In this document: positions 1 to 7,532 of the stretch, piece after piece
How the letters are laid out: the number at the start of each line of letters is the position of its first letter
How positions within the stretch are numbered: position 1 is the stretch's first letter
From: Deinococcus sp. KNUC1210
GTDB lineage: Bacteria > Deinococcota > Deinococci > Deinococcales > Deinococcaceae
DNA length: 20,000 nt
Assembly (NCBI RefSeq): GCF_022344005.1
Contig: NZ_CP092190.1
Coordinates: 1,430,001-1,450,000 of the forward strand
Reading direction: 5' to 3'
Notes under the pieces: generated by a model
Databases searched by the model: none
What the model saw: only the letters and a program-made list of their open reading frames with translations
What the model was told of the DNA's origin: nothing
Translations under genes and position numbers: made by a program

Positions 1-19
1 GGGATCTACAGAAAGTAGC

Positions 20-107
20 CTCCGCTCTTTGGCACCTCTCTTGGCCCTAGAGAAACGTTCAATCTGAGAGCTTCCCCGGCGACTGTAGAAACGTCTGAAG
101 AGCGGAG
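20..107. repeat. 10-bp inverted repeat enclosing a possible structured stretch
   Basis: CTCCGCTCTT at 20-29 and AAGAGCGGAG at 98-107 are exact reverse complements, 68 bases apart. Between them lies a smaller hairpin (TCTCT, then AGAGA). No ORF or known RNA family was recognised in 1-130. It could be the end of a mobile element, a structured RNA or chance; there is no A/T tract to make it a terminator. Confidence 0.3.
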
Positions 108-130
108 AATCTGATACACCACATCGGCAT

Positions 131-160
131 AAAAAAACTGCCGGACAGTGCATCCGGCAG
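131..160 (-). terminator. Rho-independent terminator of the GlsB-like gene
   Basis: A perfect 8-bp stem (138-145 with 153-160) encloses a 7-base loop. On the minus strand it is followed directly by seven T residues. It lies 22 bases beyond the stop codon of the minus-strand gene, the expected place for its intrinsic terminator. Confidence 0.85.
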
Positions 161-182
161 TGGAATTCGAGTTGAGCGGTTG

Positions 183-452
183 TTAGCGCAAGACTCGCAG
201 GGCTTTGAGGATAGCGATCAGGATGACCGAACCGACGACGCCCCAGATGATGCTCCAGAAGCTGAAGCCGTTGCCCGCCACGGTGCTGCTGCCGATATGG
301 AGCAGGCTGCCAAAAATCCACTGAGCGAGTACCGAACCGACGATACCGATGAGAATGTTGGCAATCGCACCCTGCTGAGCATCGGTCTTCATGATGATGC
401 TAGCCAGCCAGCCGCACAGCGCACCGACGATAATCGTAATAATCCAACCCAT
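183..452 (-). CDS. GlsB/YeaQ/YmgE-family stress-response membrane protein
   Basis: This is a small hydrophobic protein of 89 residues, the usual length of the GlsB/YeaQ/YmgE (transglycosylase-associated) family. It opens with a membrane segment ([20 protein letters not shown]), followed by a Gly-rich segment ([17 protein letters not shown]) and a third near the C-terminus ([19 protein letters not shown]), so three membrane spans are likely. The family is often induced by general or envelope stress, but its biochemical role is not settled. The reading frame runs further upstream, to 563. The ATG at 452 is chosen because a strong GGAGG ribosome-binding site lies about 8 bases before it and because the family starts with this hydrophobic segment. 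It appears monocistronic, with its own terminator just downstream. Confidence 0.85.
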   Translation of the reverse strand: MGWIITIIVGALCGWLASIIMKTDAQQGAIANILIGIVGSVLAQWIFGSLLHIGSSTVAGNGFSFWSIIWGVVGSVILIAILKALRVLR

Positions 453-563
453 AGTCCTTACCTCCGTTACGTTGGTCTTCCCGTCCAGCTCTTGTGTCCG
501 GGCCAGTCTTCCAACGGCCTTCGCTCGTTGTGAGTGAAGCATGCGGCGGGACACATGCCCCAA

Positions 564-1051
564 ACGTAGCGTATAACACTCTTTGAAGGCGTGCCTAAGG
601 TCGACTAAGCTTCCCGATAATCATGGATAAAAAAGCCGTCAGATTGCGGTTCCAGACGGCGAAACTCCGCCCTGAAGAAACGATGAGTGGGCTCATGTTG
701 CCGACAGAGCCAGCTGTTCGGAGGAGGCCAGAGTGCAAGAACGCATACAGATGCTGTGCACCCGCCTGCTCTCCAGAGGTTGCCAATTTTCGCTCCCGTC
801 TGCCTGATTTGTCTGGGCGTCGGCTTGAGCGCTTCTGCCGCCGCCTGTAGCATGACGCCAGACGTGGGTGCTGGAAACTGGAGCCTCGTCAGGTCTGTGA
901 CCGCGTGCAGATCGTCAACGGAGGACTCTACTATGGCTGCACTTCCCCCAACATCGTTCCCTTCACCTGCTGTTACTGCGCAGAGTGAAGCGGACATGGT
1001 CTGGTTCTTTCAAACAGCGTTCAGCCAGTACAGGCACCCGGAAGCGGTCCT
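564..1051. other. Intergenic stretch without a convincing gene
   Basis: Short open frames exist on both strands, but none has a recognisable domain, a good ribosome-binding site or protein-like composition. The only clear signal is a terminator-like hairpin on the minus strand at 629-660. The last bases (1040-1044, GGAAG) may serve as ribosome-binding site for thrB. A small RNA or a decayed gene cannot be excluded. Confidence 0.5.
629..660 (-). terminator. Terminator-like hairpin with no obvious gene
   Basis: GCCGTC (635-640) and GACGGC (655-660) form a 6-bp stem with a 14-base loop. On the minus strand a run of six T follows. The stem is short and no minus-strand gene upstream of it was identified, so it may terminate an unannotated minus-strand transcript or be chance. 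Confidence 0.4.
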
Positions 1052-1972
1052 TTGAAGCCGCCCGCTCAGCGCTTTACCGTGCGGGCTCCGGCGAGCAGCG
1101 CCAACCTGGGGCCGGGCTTCGACAGTCTGGGACTGAGTCTGAGTCTGTTTACCACCCTGCGAGTGACGCGCCAGAGCCGCACCGAAATCGTGCCGCTGGG
1201 GCCGGATCTGGCAGCGACACCCGCCGACGAGAGCAATTACATCTACCGGGCGATGCAGGTCACGGCCCGGCGGGTGGGGCGCGAACTGCCGCCGGTGCGC
1301 GTCGAGATCGAAACGCAGGTGCCGCTGGCACGCGGGCTGGGATCGAGTGCAGCGGCGCTGGTGGCGGGACTGGTGGCCGCCAATGTGCTGCTGGACGAAG
1401 CCCTGAGTCTGGAAGAGCTGCTCGACATGGCCGCCCGCGAGGAGGGCCACGCCGACAACGTGGCAGCAGCGCTGCTGGGCGGCGTCGCCGTGACCACGCT
1501 CGATAAGGTGGGCACGCATTTCGTGCGGATGGAACCACCGGCTCATCTGGGCGTCACGGTGCTGATTCCCGACTTCGAACTTTCGACCAGCAAGGCCCGC
1601 GCCGTCCTGCCCCGCGAGTACTCGCGTGCCGACACGGTGCACGCGCTTTCACACGCCGCGCTGACGGTGGCGGCCCTCTCGACCGGGCGGCTCGACCTGC
1701 TGAAACATGCCATGCAGGATTACGTGCATCAGATCTGGCGAGCGCCCCTGGTGCCGGGCCTGACCGACGTGCTGGAGGGAGCGACCGACCACGGCGCACT
1801 GAGCGCGGCCCTGAGTGGTGCGGGCCCGACGGTGCTGTGTTTTCATGACGCCCGCGAGGACACCGCGAGTCTGCACGCCTTTCTGAACGGTGTGATGCGG
1901 CGCAACGGTCTGGAAGGGCGCGTGCTCGACCTGCCAATAGATCTGCAGGGCGTGCTGGTCAGCGAGGACTGA
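1052..1972 (+). CDS. thrB: Homoserine kinase (ThrB)
   Basis: This GHMP-family kinase phosphorylates L-homoserine to O-phosphohomoserine with ATP, the step before threonine synthase, in the cytoplasm. At 306 residues it has the normal length. The N-terminal signature [19 protein letters not shown] (about residues 10-28) and the ATP-binding glycine/serine motif [12 protein letters not shown] (about 91-102) are diagnostic, and the C-terminal GHMP motif [12 protein letters not shown] is present. The start is a TTG at 1052 with a modest GGAAG about 7 bases upstream. An in-frame GTG at 1079 would trim nine residues and is less likely. No thrA or thrC lies beside it. A terminator-like hairpin follows the stop. 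Confidence 0.93.
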   Translation: MKPPAQRFTVRAPASSANLGPGFDSLGLSLSLFTTLRVTRQSRTEIVPLGPDLAATPADESNYIYRAMQVTARRVGRELPPVRVEIETQVPLARGLGSSAAALVAGLVAANVLLDEALSLEELLDMAAREEGHADNVAAALLGGVAVTTLDKVGTHFVRMEPPAHLGVTVLIPDFELSTSKARAVLPREYSRADTVHALSHAALTVAALSTGRLDLLKHAMQDYVHQIWRAPLVPGLTDVLEGATDHGALSAALSGAGPTVLCFHDAREDTASLHAFLNGVMRRNGLEGRVLDLPIDLQGVLVSED

Positions 1973-1988
1973 ACCGCCTAGCTCCGGT

Positions 1989-2028
1989 AGGCGCACTGCG
2001 AGGAATGCCGCCGCACTGCGCCTTTCTC
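1989..2028 (+). terminator. Possible terminator of thrB
   Basis: AGGCGCA (1989-1995) pairs with TGCGCCT (2017-2023), followed by a short T-rich stretch. A competing hairpin, CGCCTA (1975-1980) with TAGGCG (1988-1993), overlaps it. The site lies between the convergent thrB and histidine kinase genes. The T tract is weak, so confidence is limited. Confidence 0.4.
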
Positions 2029-2055
2029 GTTCAGAAGCGTGGAAGCAGACCGCTG

Positions 2056-3339
2056 TCACTGCGGCGTTCGCCCTGAGCTATCCGGTCTTCCCAGGCGGAG
2101 CACGGCGCGGGTGCCGCCGCCCGGCGCGGCTTCGAGCAGCAGTTCACCGCCGTGTGCACGGGCCAGCTTTCGGGCAACGGTCAGACCCAGGCCGCGACCC
2201 GACGTTGCCACCTCGCTGCCCGCTCCACGCTGACCCGGCTGAAACAGCCGCTCGACATCGCTGCTCTGAATTCCCTGACCGCTGTCCTGTACCCAGATTT
2301 CAGGTAGCTCGGCAGCCTGCATGCTGAGCATGACCTGACCCGTCGAATAGCGCAGGGCATTTTCGACCAGATTTTCGATGATCTGGCGCAGCTTGTCGGG
2401 GTCGGCGCTCCAGACGAGCGGGGCGGCGGGCGGCGTGACTGAGACCCGGCGAGCCGAAAAGCTGGCGAGCAGCGCTCCAAGATCGGTCGGCTGCCGCTGA
2501 AGCTGCACATTGTCATACATATCGGCCAGCCGGTCCAGGTCGGCGCGGGTCGCCACCTGCGCGGCGCTGTCCTCGACCACACCCAGAAAGTGCAGGCGGT
2601 CTTCCGGAGTCCGGGCCGTGCGGAGCAGATCGGTGGCGATCAGGAGCGACTGCAGCGGGCGGCGCAGTTCGTGGGAGGCCAGCGACAGCAGTTCGCGCTG
2701 AAGGGCCAGCGCCCGCTCTTGACGCCGCCACAGAGTCAGCGACCGCCAGATCAGCCCGGTGCTCAGCAGGCCGCTCAGAGCCGCCGCCGCCAGCAGCACG
2801 AAGCGCAGCTGTTCGAGCTGTGAAGCGTGCTCGTTCTGAATCATATGAATGCGCTCGTGCGACTGCTCGTTCAGCAGCGCCGCCTCGCGGATGGCAGCAC
2901 CGAGGAAGCGCCGATTGCCGGGCAGCAGCGCTTCCCGGAATAGCACGCGCACCCGTGACAACCGCGCCTCTCCGATTGATTCGACAATCTTCAGATCGGG
3001 ATATTCGGCTGGATTGTTCGTACTGGAGAGCGCCTGATCGCGCAGGGTCGTCAGACGGGCAGGCGAGGTGGCGGAGTCGCTGAGCGCCAGGGCATAACCG
3101 GTGATCTTGTCGAGCAGTGCCTGATAGGCAAAGCCGGTCCAGGAGGCATTTGGATCGCTGAGCGTCCGCAGGATCGGCGTAAAGCCGCTGACCAGCAGAA
3201 TCACCGTCAAGAGCAGCGGAATGACCGCGACCAGCGGATCAGACCAGCGACGGATGAAGCGGCCCAGAGGCGTCGCAGCACGCTCTCCTTTCAGCTCCGG
3301 GTCTATCGAAGCAGAGTCGCGGGCAGGAGAGGCCTTCAC
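2056..3339 (-). CDS. Membrane-bound sensor histidine kinase
   Basis: This is a two-component sensor kinase of about 427 residues. A first membrane span (PLVAVIPLLLTVILLVSGF) comes after a short cytoplasmic tail. It is followed by an extracytoplasmic region of about 120 residues and a second span (FVLLAAAALSGLLSTGLIW). Then comes a DHp helix with the phospho-acceptor His in SHELRRPLQSLL and a HATPase domain with N box (ENLVENALRY), G1 (DSGQGI) and G2 (GRGLGL). All residues expected for an active kinase are visible. The GTG at 3339 is preferred because it overlaps the upstream stop codon as GTGA, the usual sign of translational coupling. Another GTG at 3375 is possible but lacks a ribosome-binding site. 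No response regulator is in the window. The extracytoplasmic protein before it is probably its sensory partner. Confidence 0.9.
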   Translation of the reverse strand: MKASPARDSASIDPELKGERAATPLGRFIRRWSDPLVAVIPLLLTVILLVSGFTPILRTLSDPNASWTGFAYQALLDKITGYALALSDSATSPARLTTLRDQALSSTNNPAEYPDLKIVESIGEARLSRVRVLFREALLPGNRRFLGAAIREAALLNEQSHERIHMIQNEHASQLEQLRFVLLAAAALSGLLSTGLIWRSLTLWRRQERALALQRELLSLASHELRRPLQSLLIATDLLRTARTPEDRLHFLGVVEDSAAQVATRADLDRLADMYDNVQLQRQPTDLGALLASFSARRVSVTPPAAPLVWSADPDKLRQIIENLVENALRYSTGQVMLSMQAAELPEIWVQDSGQGIQSSDVERLFQPGQRGAGSEVATSGRGLGLTVARKLARAHGGELLLEAAPGGGTRAVLRLGRPDSSGRTPQ

Positions 3340-3917
3340 GGAGCGCGGCCCAAGCTCTCGGCAAACCAGACCCACTGGCTACCGTAGATCTTGGATGGAA
3401 ACCGCTGCGGAGCCTGGACATTTGGAAAGACCACCATCAGCGGTCCTTTCTGGGCAGGTGTGAGCGACTGACCCTCGGCGCTGTAGGCGATCATGACCGG
3501 ATACTTCATATAGTCGGCGGCCTGAATGGTGGCTCCGAAATCGTCGCTGCCCATGACGCGCACATCCTGCCCCGCCACACCCGCCATCTCTGCCAGGTCG
3601 CGCAGCGCGACACCCTGATAGGTGTGCTGCTGTGCGACCTGGGGCTGCAGCGCCGCATATCTGACGGCTGGCAGCGCCTGGAACTGACGCAGCGTGAAGC
3701 CGCGTTTTCCGTTCGCCGTCTGCAGCGTGAAGACCACCGCTTCACCCGGACGGGACGCCGGTAAAGGCAGAGCGGCATGCTGATAGCTGAATGCTCCTGC
3801 CTGTGAATCCGTGCTCCGCACACGAAGACCGTCCCAGAGGAAGAACGCACAGACCGCCACTCCCAGCAGGCCGAGCAGAACCAGCCATAATCTTCGTCGC
3901 CTACCTTCAAAGGACAC
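3336..3917 (-). CDS. Membrane-anchored protein with oxidoreductase molybdopterin-binding fold
   Basis: This 193-residue protein has a basic N-terminus, one membrane span (about residues 10-29, LWLVLLGLLGVAVCAFFLW) and an extracytoplasmic domain. The pattern resembles the small 'oxidoreductase molybdopterin-binding domain' (sulfite-oxidase-like) proteins: FTLRQFQALP, then YQGVALRDLAEMAG, VMGSDDFGATI, GPLMVVFPN and YGSQWVWF near the end. The only cysteine is inside the membrane span, so the Mo-ligating cysteine of true SUOX/YedY enzymes is absent and a sensory or accessory role is more likely than catalysis. The gene overlaps the histidine kinase by 4 nt. The GTG start has no ribosome-binding site but lies 5 nt after a good -10 box, suggesting a leaderless transcript. 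The fold call is by motif memory, not alignment. Confidence 0.75.
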   Translation of the reverse strand: MSFEGRRRRLWLVLLGLLGVAVCAFFLWDGLRVRSTDSQAGAFSYQHAALPLPASRPGEAVVFTLQTANGKRGFTLRQFQALPAVRYAALQPQVAQQHTYQGVALRDLAEMAGVAGQDVRVMGSDDFGATIQAADYMKYPVMIAYSAEGQSLTPAQKGPLMVVFPNVQAPQRFPSKIYGSQWVWFAESLGRAP

Positions 3918-3922
3918 GGCCT

Positions 3923-3951
3923 ATTCTAGAAGAAGATAAAGATCAGCTCAA
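3923..3951 (-). promoter_or_regulatory. Sigma-70-like promoter of the molybdopterin-fold/kinase operon
   Basis: On the minus strand TTGAGC (3951-3946) is followed after 17 bases by TAGAAT (3928-3923). Five bases later comes the GTG start at 3917. Transcription would begin at or within a base or two of the start codon, giving a leaderless mRNA. It matches the sigma-70 consensus at 4/6 and 5/6 positions with ideal spacing. Confidence 0.65.
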
Positions 3952-4047
3952 GGGTACGCTGCTGACTGACCTTTAGAGTTGGCGATTCCAGAAGTGCCGC
4001 TGTTGTTGATGAGGAGCAGTGCCCTGCCCCGTTGATATCGCCCCTGA

Positions 4048-4941
4048 TCAGGGCAACTGCACGCGGGGCTGTGGCCCTGGCTGCCGGGCCCGCTTCTGAA
4101 CTTCGCGCAGGGTGGCCTCGGCGCTCTCGTTCACGCCATGCCGGGTAAAGCTGCGGCTGAGACTGGCAGCGTCTCGTTCCAGCAGCAGCTGAAAGTTCGG
4201 GTTCTGTTTATCGGAGACTTGCGGAAAGTCGATCATCATGACGTGGTTCTCCCACCATAAAAGGTTATAGGTGCTGTAATCGCCGTGAACCAGGCCCAGC
4301 CGCAGCAGCGCTGCCATTCCGTCCAGCGCTTCCTGCCACGCCCGGCGCGCTTCCTCGGGGGTGAGCACCACTTCGCTGAGCCGTGGGGCCGCCGCCTCTT
4401 CATCACCGATGAAGCGCATCAGGACAGCAGGTGAGGTCTCGGTGTAGGCGGAGGGGTGAGGTCCGACCAGCGGTTCCGGTACGTTCAGCCCGGCATTCCA
4501 GAGCTGCCACAGCCGCTGGTACTCGTAGGCCGTCCAGATGCCCTGCTGTGCCTGGAGCCCCCGTGCACTGCGCTGGGCGATGGCTTTCTCGATGCGGACA
4601 TCCCCGATGTAGCGGCCTGCTCGGTACATCGCATCGTTCTTGAAACTGCGTGCCTGAAGGTCGCGGTAGATCTTGAGGGCAATCAGGCCGCGTGGGCCTC
4701 TGGCCAGATAGACGGTGGCTTCCTTGCCGCTTTTCAGCTCGCCCAGCACCTCGGTCACGTGCCCCATGCGCTCCAGGTTCAGCAGGGTCGGATCGGTGTC
4801 CTGGGCATCTTCCGCCGAGAGGTCCATATCGCGGGCTCTGCGGCGGCCCTGAACAAGGCGCTTCTTCTGCCCCATTCGCTGCCGGGGATCGCCCGTCAGA
4901 TCGTCGAGCAGCACTTCAGAATTGTGTGGGCGGCCCTTCAA
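4048..4941 (-). CDS. RIO-family atypical serine/threonine kinase
   Basis: This cytoplasmic RIO-type kinase/ATPase has 297 residues. The flexible P-loop replacement SGKEATVY (71-78) and the ATP-binding Lys in ALKIYR (Lys90) are present. The RIO signature and catalytic loop VHGDYSTYNLLWW has Asp221 and Asn226, and the metal-binding loop is MIDFPQ (Asp238). A basic stretch (KKRLVQGRRRAR, residues 26-37) precedes the kinase core. Bacterial RIO kinases are poorly characterised; a ribosome- or stress-related role is often supposed but is inference here. The start is a TTG at 4941 without a clear ribosome-binding site, 18 nt after the stop of a small upstream ORF, so coupling is possible. The ATG at 4875 would remove 22 residues. 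A 12-bp palindrome (4042-4053) overlaps the stop codon. Confidence 0.88.
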   Translation of the reverse strand: MKGRPHNSEVLLDDLTGDPRQRMGQKKRLVQGRRRARDMDLSAEDAQDTDPTLLNLERMGHVTEVLGELKSGKEATVYLARGPRGLIALKIYRDLQARSFKNDAMYRAGRYIGDVRIEKAIAQRSARGLQAQQGIWTAYEYQRLWQLWNAGLNVPEPLVGPHPSAYTETSPAVLMRFIGDEEAAAPRLSEVVLTPEEARRAWQEALDGMAALLRLGLVHGDYSTYNLLWWENHVMMIDFPQVSDKQNPNFQLLLERDAASLSRSFTRHGVNESAEATLREVQKRARQPGPQPRVQLP

Positions 4942-4959
4942 CGTGGGCCAGCCGGGGCC

Positions 4960-5097
4960 TTATGGCCGTGGAGACAGTGGGGAACCTCGGAAAACCTCAG
5001 GGGTGGGTGCAGCATTCACGCTCCGGTGGATGAGAGTCTGAACAGTCAGAGTCTTGGAGTTCTGGGCCAACTGATCGGCTTTGTTGTGATCGCTCAT
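4960..5097 (-). CDS. Small 45-residue hypothetical ORF before the RIO kinase
   Basis: The ORF runs from ATG at 5097 to TAA at 4960 and codes for 45 residues beginning MSDHNKADQLAQNSKTLTVQ. It is preceded by a near-perfect AAGGAGGT ribosome-binding site about 6 bases before the ATG, the strongest such site on this strand of the region. The N-terminal half is polar (Asn/Gln/Lys), and the C-terminal tail is rich in Pro and Ser. It has no membrane segment, cysteine motif or family I recognise. It ends 18 nt before the TTG start of the RIO kinase, so it may be a co-expressed small protein or a leader ORF that drives kinase translation. Confidence rests on the ribosome-binding site and context. Confidence 0.55.
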   Translation of the reverse strand: MSDHNKADQLAQNSKTLTVQTLIHRSVNAAPTPEVFRGSPLSPRP

Positions 5098-5356
5098 AGC
5101 AGCACCTCCTTACTGGTGTAGATCAAGCGTAGCAGACCGCCGCACACGCTGGGTGCGCCTAAGCCAGTGCTAGGCCAGATGGCGTAGACTCCCGGCTATA
5201 CCAAACCTTCATGCTTTCCTTACCCCACTTGAGAGCAGCACTCAGAAGCCTTGAGGCATACTGGAGCACAGGGTCAAGTTTCGTTGCCGCGCCGCTTCAG
5301 GTGCGTGTCACGCTGCCGACCCATACCTCAACAGTTCTTCCAAAAGGAGTAAACAC

Positions 5357-5932
5357 ATGGCCGTATCGCTCACCAAGGGTGGCAATGTTTCGCTGAGCAA
5401 AGAGGCTCCCGGCCTCAAGAAGATCACGCTGGGCCTCGGCTGGGATCCCCGCAAGACCGATGGCACCGAGTTTGACCTGGACGCCATGGTCTTCCTGGTG
5501 AACGATGCGGGCCGTGTACGCAACGATCAGGATTTCGTGTTCTTCAACAACAAGCAGTCGGCAGACGGCTCGGTGGTCCACGGCGGCGACAACCGCAGCG
5601 GCATGGGCGACGGCGACGACGAAACCATCAATATCGATCTGGAAAAGGTGCCGACCGACGTGCAGAAGGTCATTGCCACCGTGGTGATCTACGAGGGCAA
5701 GGAGCGCAACCAGAACTTCGGGATGGTGGACAAGGGCTACATCCGGGTGCTGAACGGCGACGGCGGCGCAGAAATCGCCCGCTTCGACCTGTCGGAAGAC
5801 GCCGGAACCGTGACGGCCATGATCTTCGGTGAGATCTACCGCAGCGGCACGGAGTGGAAGTTCAAGGCCATCGGGCAGGGCTACGCCGACGGCTTTCAGG
5901 CGCTGGTCAAGAGCTACGGCGTCAACGCCTAA
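5357..5932 (+). CDS. TerD-family protein (TerE-like), first gene of the Ter cluster
   Basis: This cytoplasmic calcium-binding TerD-fold protein has 191 residues, the standard TerD/TerE length. The typical opening ([18 protein letters not shown]) and [11 protein letters not shown] are present, as are the two acidic calcium-site segments FDLDAMVF and [14 protein letters not shown]. The ending [22 protein letters not shown] is also typical. It differs from the other paralogues here: the usual DLDASAF and HTGDNRTG are changed to DLDAMVF and HGGDNRSG, so its metal binding may differ. It starts at ATG 5357 with AAAAGGAGT eight bases upstream. The 259-base divergent gap before it must hold its promoter, but I could not pin down a -35/-10 pair. 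A terminator follows directly. Confidence 0.92.
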   Translation: MAVSLTKGGNVSLSKEAPGLKKITLGLGWDPRKTDGTEFDLDAMVFLVNDAGRVRNDQDFVFFNNKQSADGSVVHGGDNRSGMGDGDDETINIDLEKVPTDVQKVIATVVIYEGKERNQNFGMVDKGYIRVLNGDGGAEIARFDLSEDAGTVTAMIFGEIYRSGTEWKFKAIGQGYADGFQALVKSYGVNA

Positions 5933-5948
5933 AGAACATGACACGAAA

Positions 5949-5980
5949 GGTGGCTGGCCTCGCTGCTGGCCGCCTTTTTT
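5949..5980 (+). terminator. Rho-independent terminator after the first TerD gene
   Basis: A 10-bp stem with two wobble pairs (5949-5958 with 5965-5974) has a 6-base loop and is followed by six T. It starts 17 bases after the stop codon. It implies that the first TerD gene can be expressed separately from terA and the rest. Confidence 0.8.
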
Positions 5981-6090
5981 GTTGCTGAGAGCCGGAGCTG
6001 TGAACCTCGCGCCCTCCGTGCCTGCCTCTCAGCCGCCCGCCGCCTTCGTTCCAGTTGTTTCCTCGTCTTTTTCTCGACCCTGGAGGTTTC

Positions 6091-7400
6091 ATGCCCGACC
6101 TGATCCGTGGACAGCGCCTGAAAGTGGCCGATCTGACGCCTGCTCGCCTGCTCGAACTGGGTGTGCGCGTGGCCGGCCCCGCCTACGAATACGACATCAG
6201 CGTGTTCGGCCTCGATCCGGCAGGCAAGCTGTCGGACGACCGCTACATGATCTTCTATAACCAGAAGCGCTCGCCCGAGGGCGCGGTGCAGATGGTGGGC
6301 AAGGAAGGCGGAGAACAGCGCTTTACCGTCGATCTGGCGAGCATGCCGCGCAGCATCGAACGCCTGATGGTGACGGCCAGCGTGGACAGCGGCAGCTTCT
6401 CTCAGATTTCCAGTGGGCACCTGAGCCTGTACGCGGGCGGGCGCGAACTGGCGCGGTTTCCCTTCCACGGTGCAGATTTCGGGCAGGAAAAAGCCATCAT
6501 CATCGGAGAGCTGTACCTGAAGGACGTGTGGCGCTTCTCGGCAGTGGGCCAGGGCTTTGCAGGCGGGCTGGACGCACTGGTGAAGGCCTACGGCGGCGAG
6601 GTCAGTGCGCCCTCTCCCTCGACGGCGGCCCCCCGCCCCCAGCGCCGCCCACCAACGCGCCCCCGGCCCCGACTCCGACCCCGCAGGGGCCGATCAACAC
6701 CCAGCGTCCTGGCTCCAGCGCTCAGCCCACACCACCGTCACCCCGCCCGAATCTGGACCGACCGGCCCCGCCCACCCCGAGCACGTCCCCCATCAGCCTG
6801 ACGAAAGTGACGCTCGAAAAGCAGGGCCAGCGCACCTCGATCAGCCTGAAAAAAGACAACACGCCGCAGCCGATTCATGTGAACCTGAACTGGGACAAGG
6901 GCGGAGCTGTCAAGAAGGGACTGTTCGGCATTCCCATCAGCCGGGGCGACGCCGACCTGGATCTGGGCTGCATGTACCTGATGAAAGACGGCGACCGGGG
7001 CGTGATTCAGGCGCTGGGCAACCGCTTCGGCTCGGAGCGCTTCGCCCCGTACATCCTGCTCGACAAGGACGACCGCAGCGGGCAGGCACAGGACGGCGAG
7101 AATCTGCTGGTGCTGCGCCCGGAGATGATTCAGCAGGTGCTGGTGTTCGCCTTCATCTACGAGGGCACGAGCGACTTCACTTCGGTCAACGGTCGCCTGA
7201 ATATCAAGGACGCGGGCGGCAACGAGATTTTTATCCGCCTGAACAATCCCGACCCGCACCGCACGTTCTGCGCCATCGCCATGTTCGAGAACGTGGGCGG
7301 GCACATCGAGGTAAGCAAGGAAGAGCGGTACTTCACCGGACATCAGGACTGCGATCAGCACTACGGCTTCGGATTTCAGTGGAAGGCGGGAAGTAAGTAG
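6091..7400 (+). pseudogene. terA: terA-like gene, two TerD-type domains, interrupted by a -1 frameshift
   Basis: The N-terminal domain runs in one frame from ATG 6091 (MPDLIRGQRLKVADL) with GGAGG six bases upstream. It shows the TerA-type pattern DRYMIFYNQKRSPEG and FSAVGQGFAGGLDALVKAYGGE. The C-terminal domain continues in a different frame to the TAG at 7400, after a Pro-rich linker (PPAPTPTPQGP). It has typical TerA features: VNLNWDKG, DLDLGCMYL, PYILLDKDDRSG and VFAFIYEG. The shift lies in the linker, most likely in the run of six C at 6629-6634. One extra C would give an intact 436-residue protein. The frames stay open together from 6528 to 6801, so the exact site is not fixed. There is no canonical slippery heptamer. 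Sequencing error is a serious alternative to true inactivation, because both halves look well preserved. TerA functions with TerD-family proteins in the stress response; its biochemistry is unknown. Confidence 0.85.
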
Positions 7401-7403
7401 AAG

Positions 7404-7517
7404 AGGTGATGAGTTGCGAGTGATGCGTGATGGGGCACCACTTACGGGGCGTTTCTTCAAAAGAACTTGTAGTCCAACAAATCTTCCAACCTCTCATCAC
7501 GCATCACCCCTCACGTC
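7404..7517 (+). repeat. Imperfect palindromic repeat element, copy 1
   Basis: Arms GTGATGCGTGATG (7420-7432) and CATCACGCATCAC (7495-7507) are perfect 13-bp reverse complements about 60 bases apart. Further related half-arms lie outside them (GAGGTGATGAG at 7404-7414). The element begins just after the terA stop and ends shortly before the ribosome-binding site of the next gene. The left part, with ACGGGGC at 7444-7450, resembles the inverted right half of the element after terB, so this looks like a dispersed repeat family. A role as transcription end or mRNA stabiliser is possible. No transposase is present. Confidence 0.6.
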
Positions 7518-7532
7518 CTTACAGGAGGCCAC

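Noticed and set aside
605..997. A 130-codon minus-strand open frame and overlapping plus-strand frames (623-850, 687-1055)
   Set aside because: No recognisable domain, no ribosome-binding site, and composition unlike protein; the minus frame would run through a terminator-like hairpin. Treated as non-coding.
3791..3976. Open frame on the plus strand opposite the molybdopterin-fold gene
   Set aside because: It is antisense to a well-supported gene and shows no family features.
6621..6645. Programmed -1 ribosomal frameshift in terA
   Set aside because: The C run does not form a canonical slippery heptamer in the right phase, and no stop codon follows soon in the first frame; a missing base explains it more simply.
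6605..7396. Third open frame through the second half of terA
   Set aside because: It is rich in Arg, Pro and Gln without motifs; the TerA C-terminal domain is read in the neighbouring frame ending at 7400.
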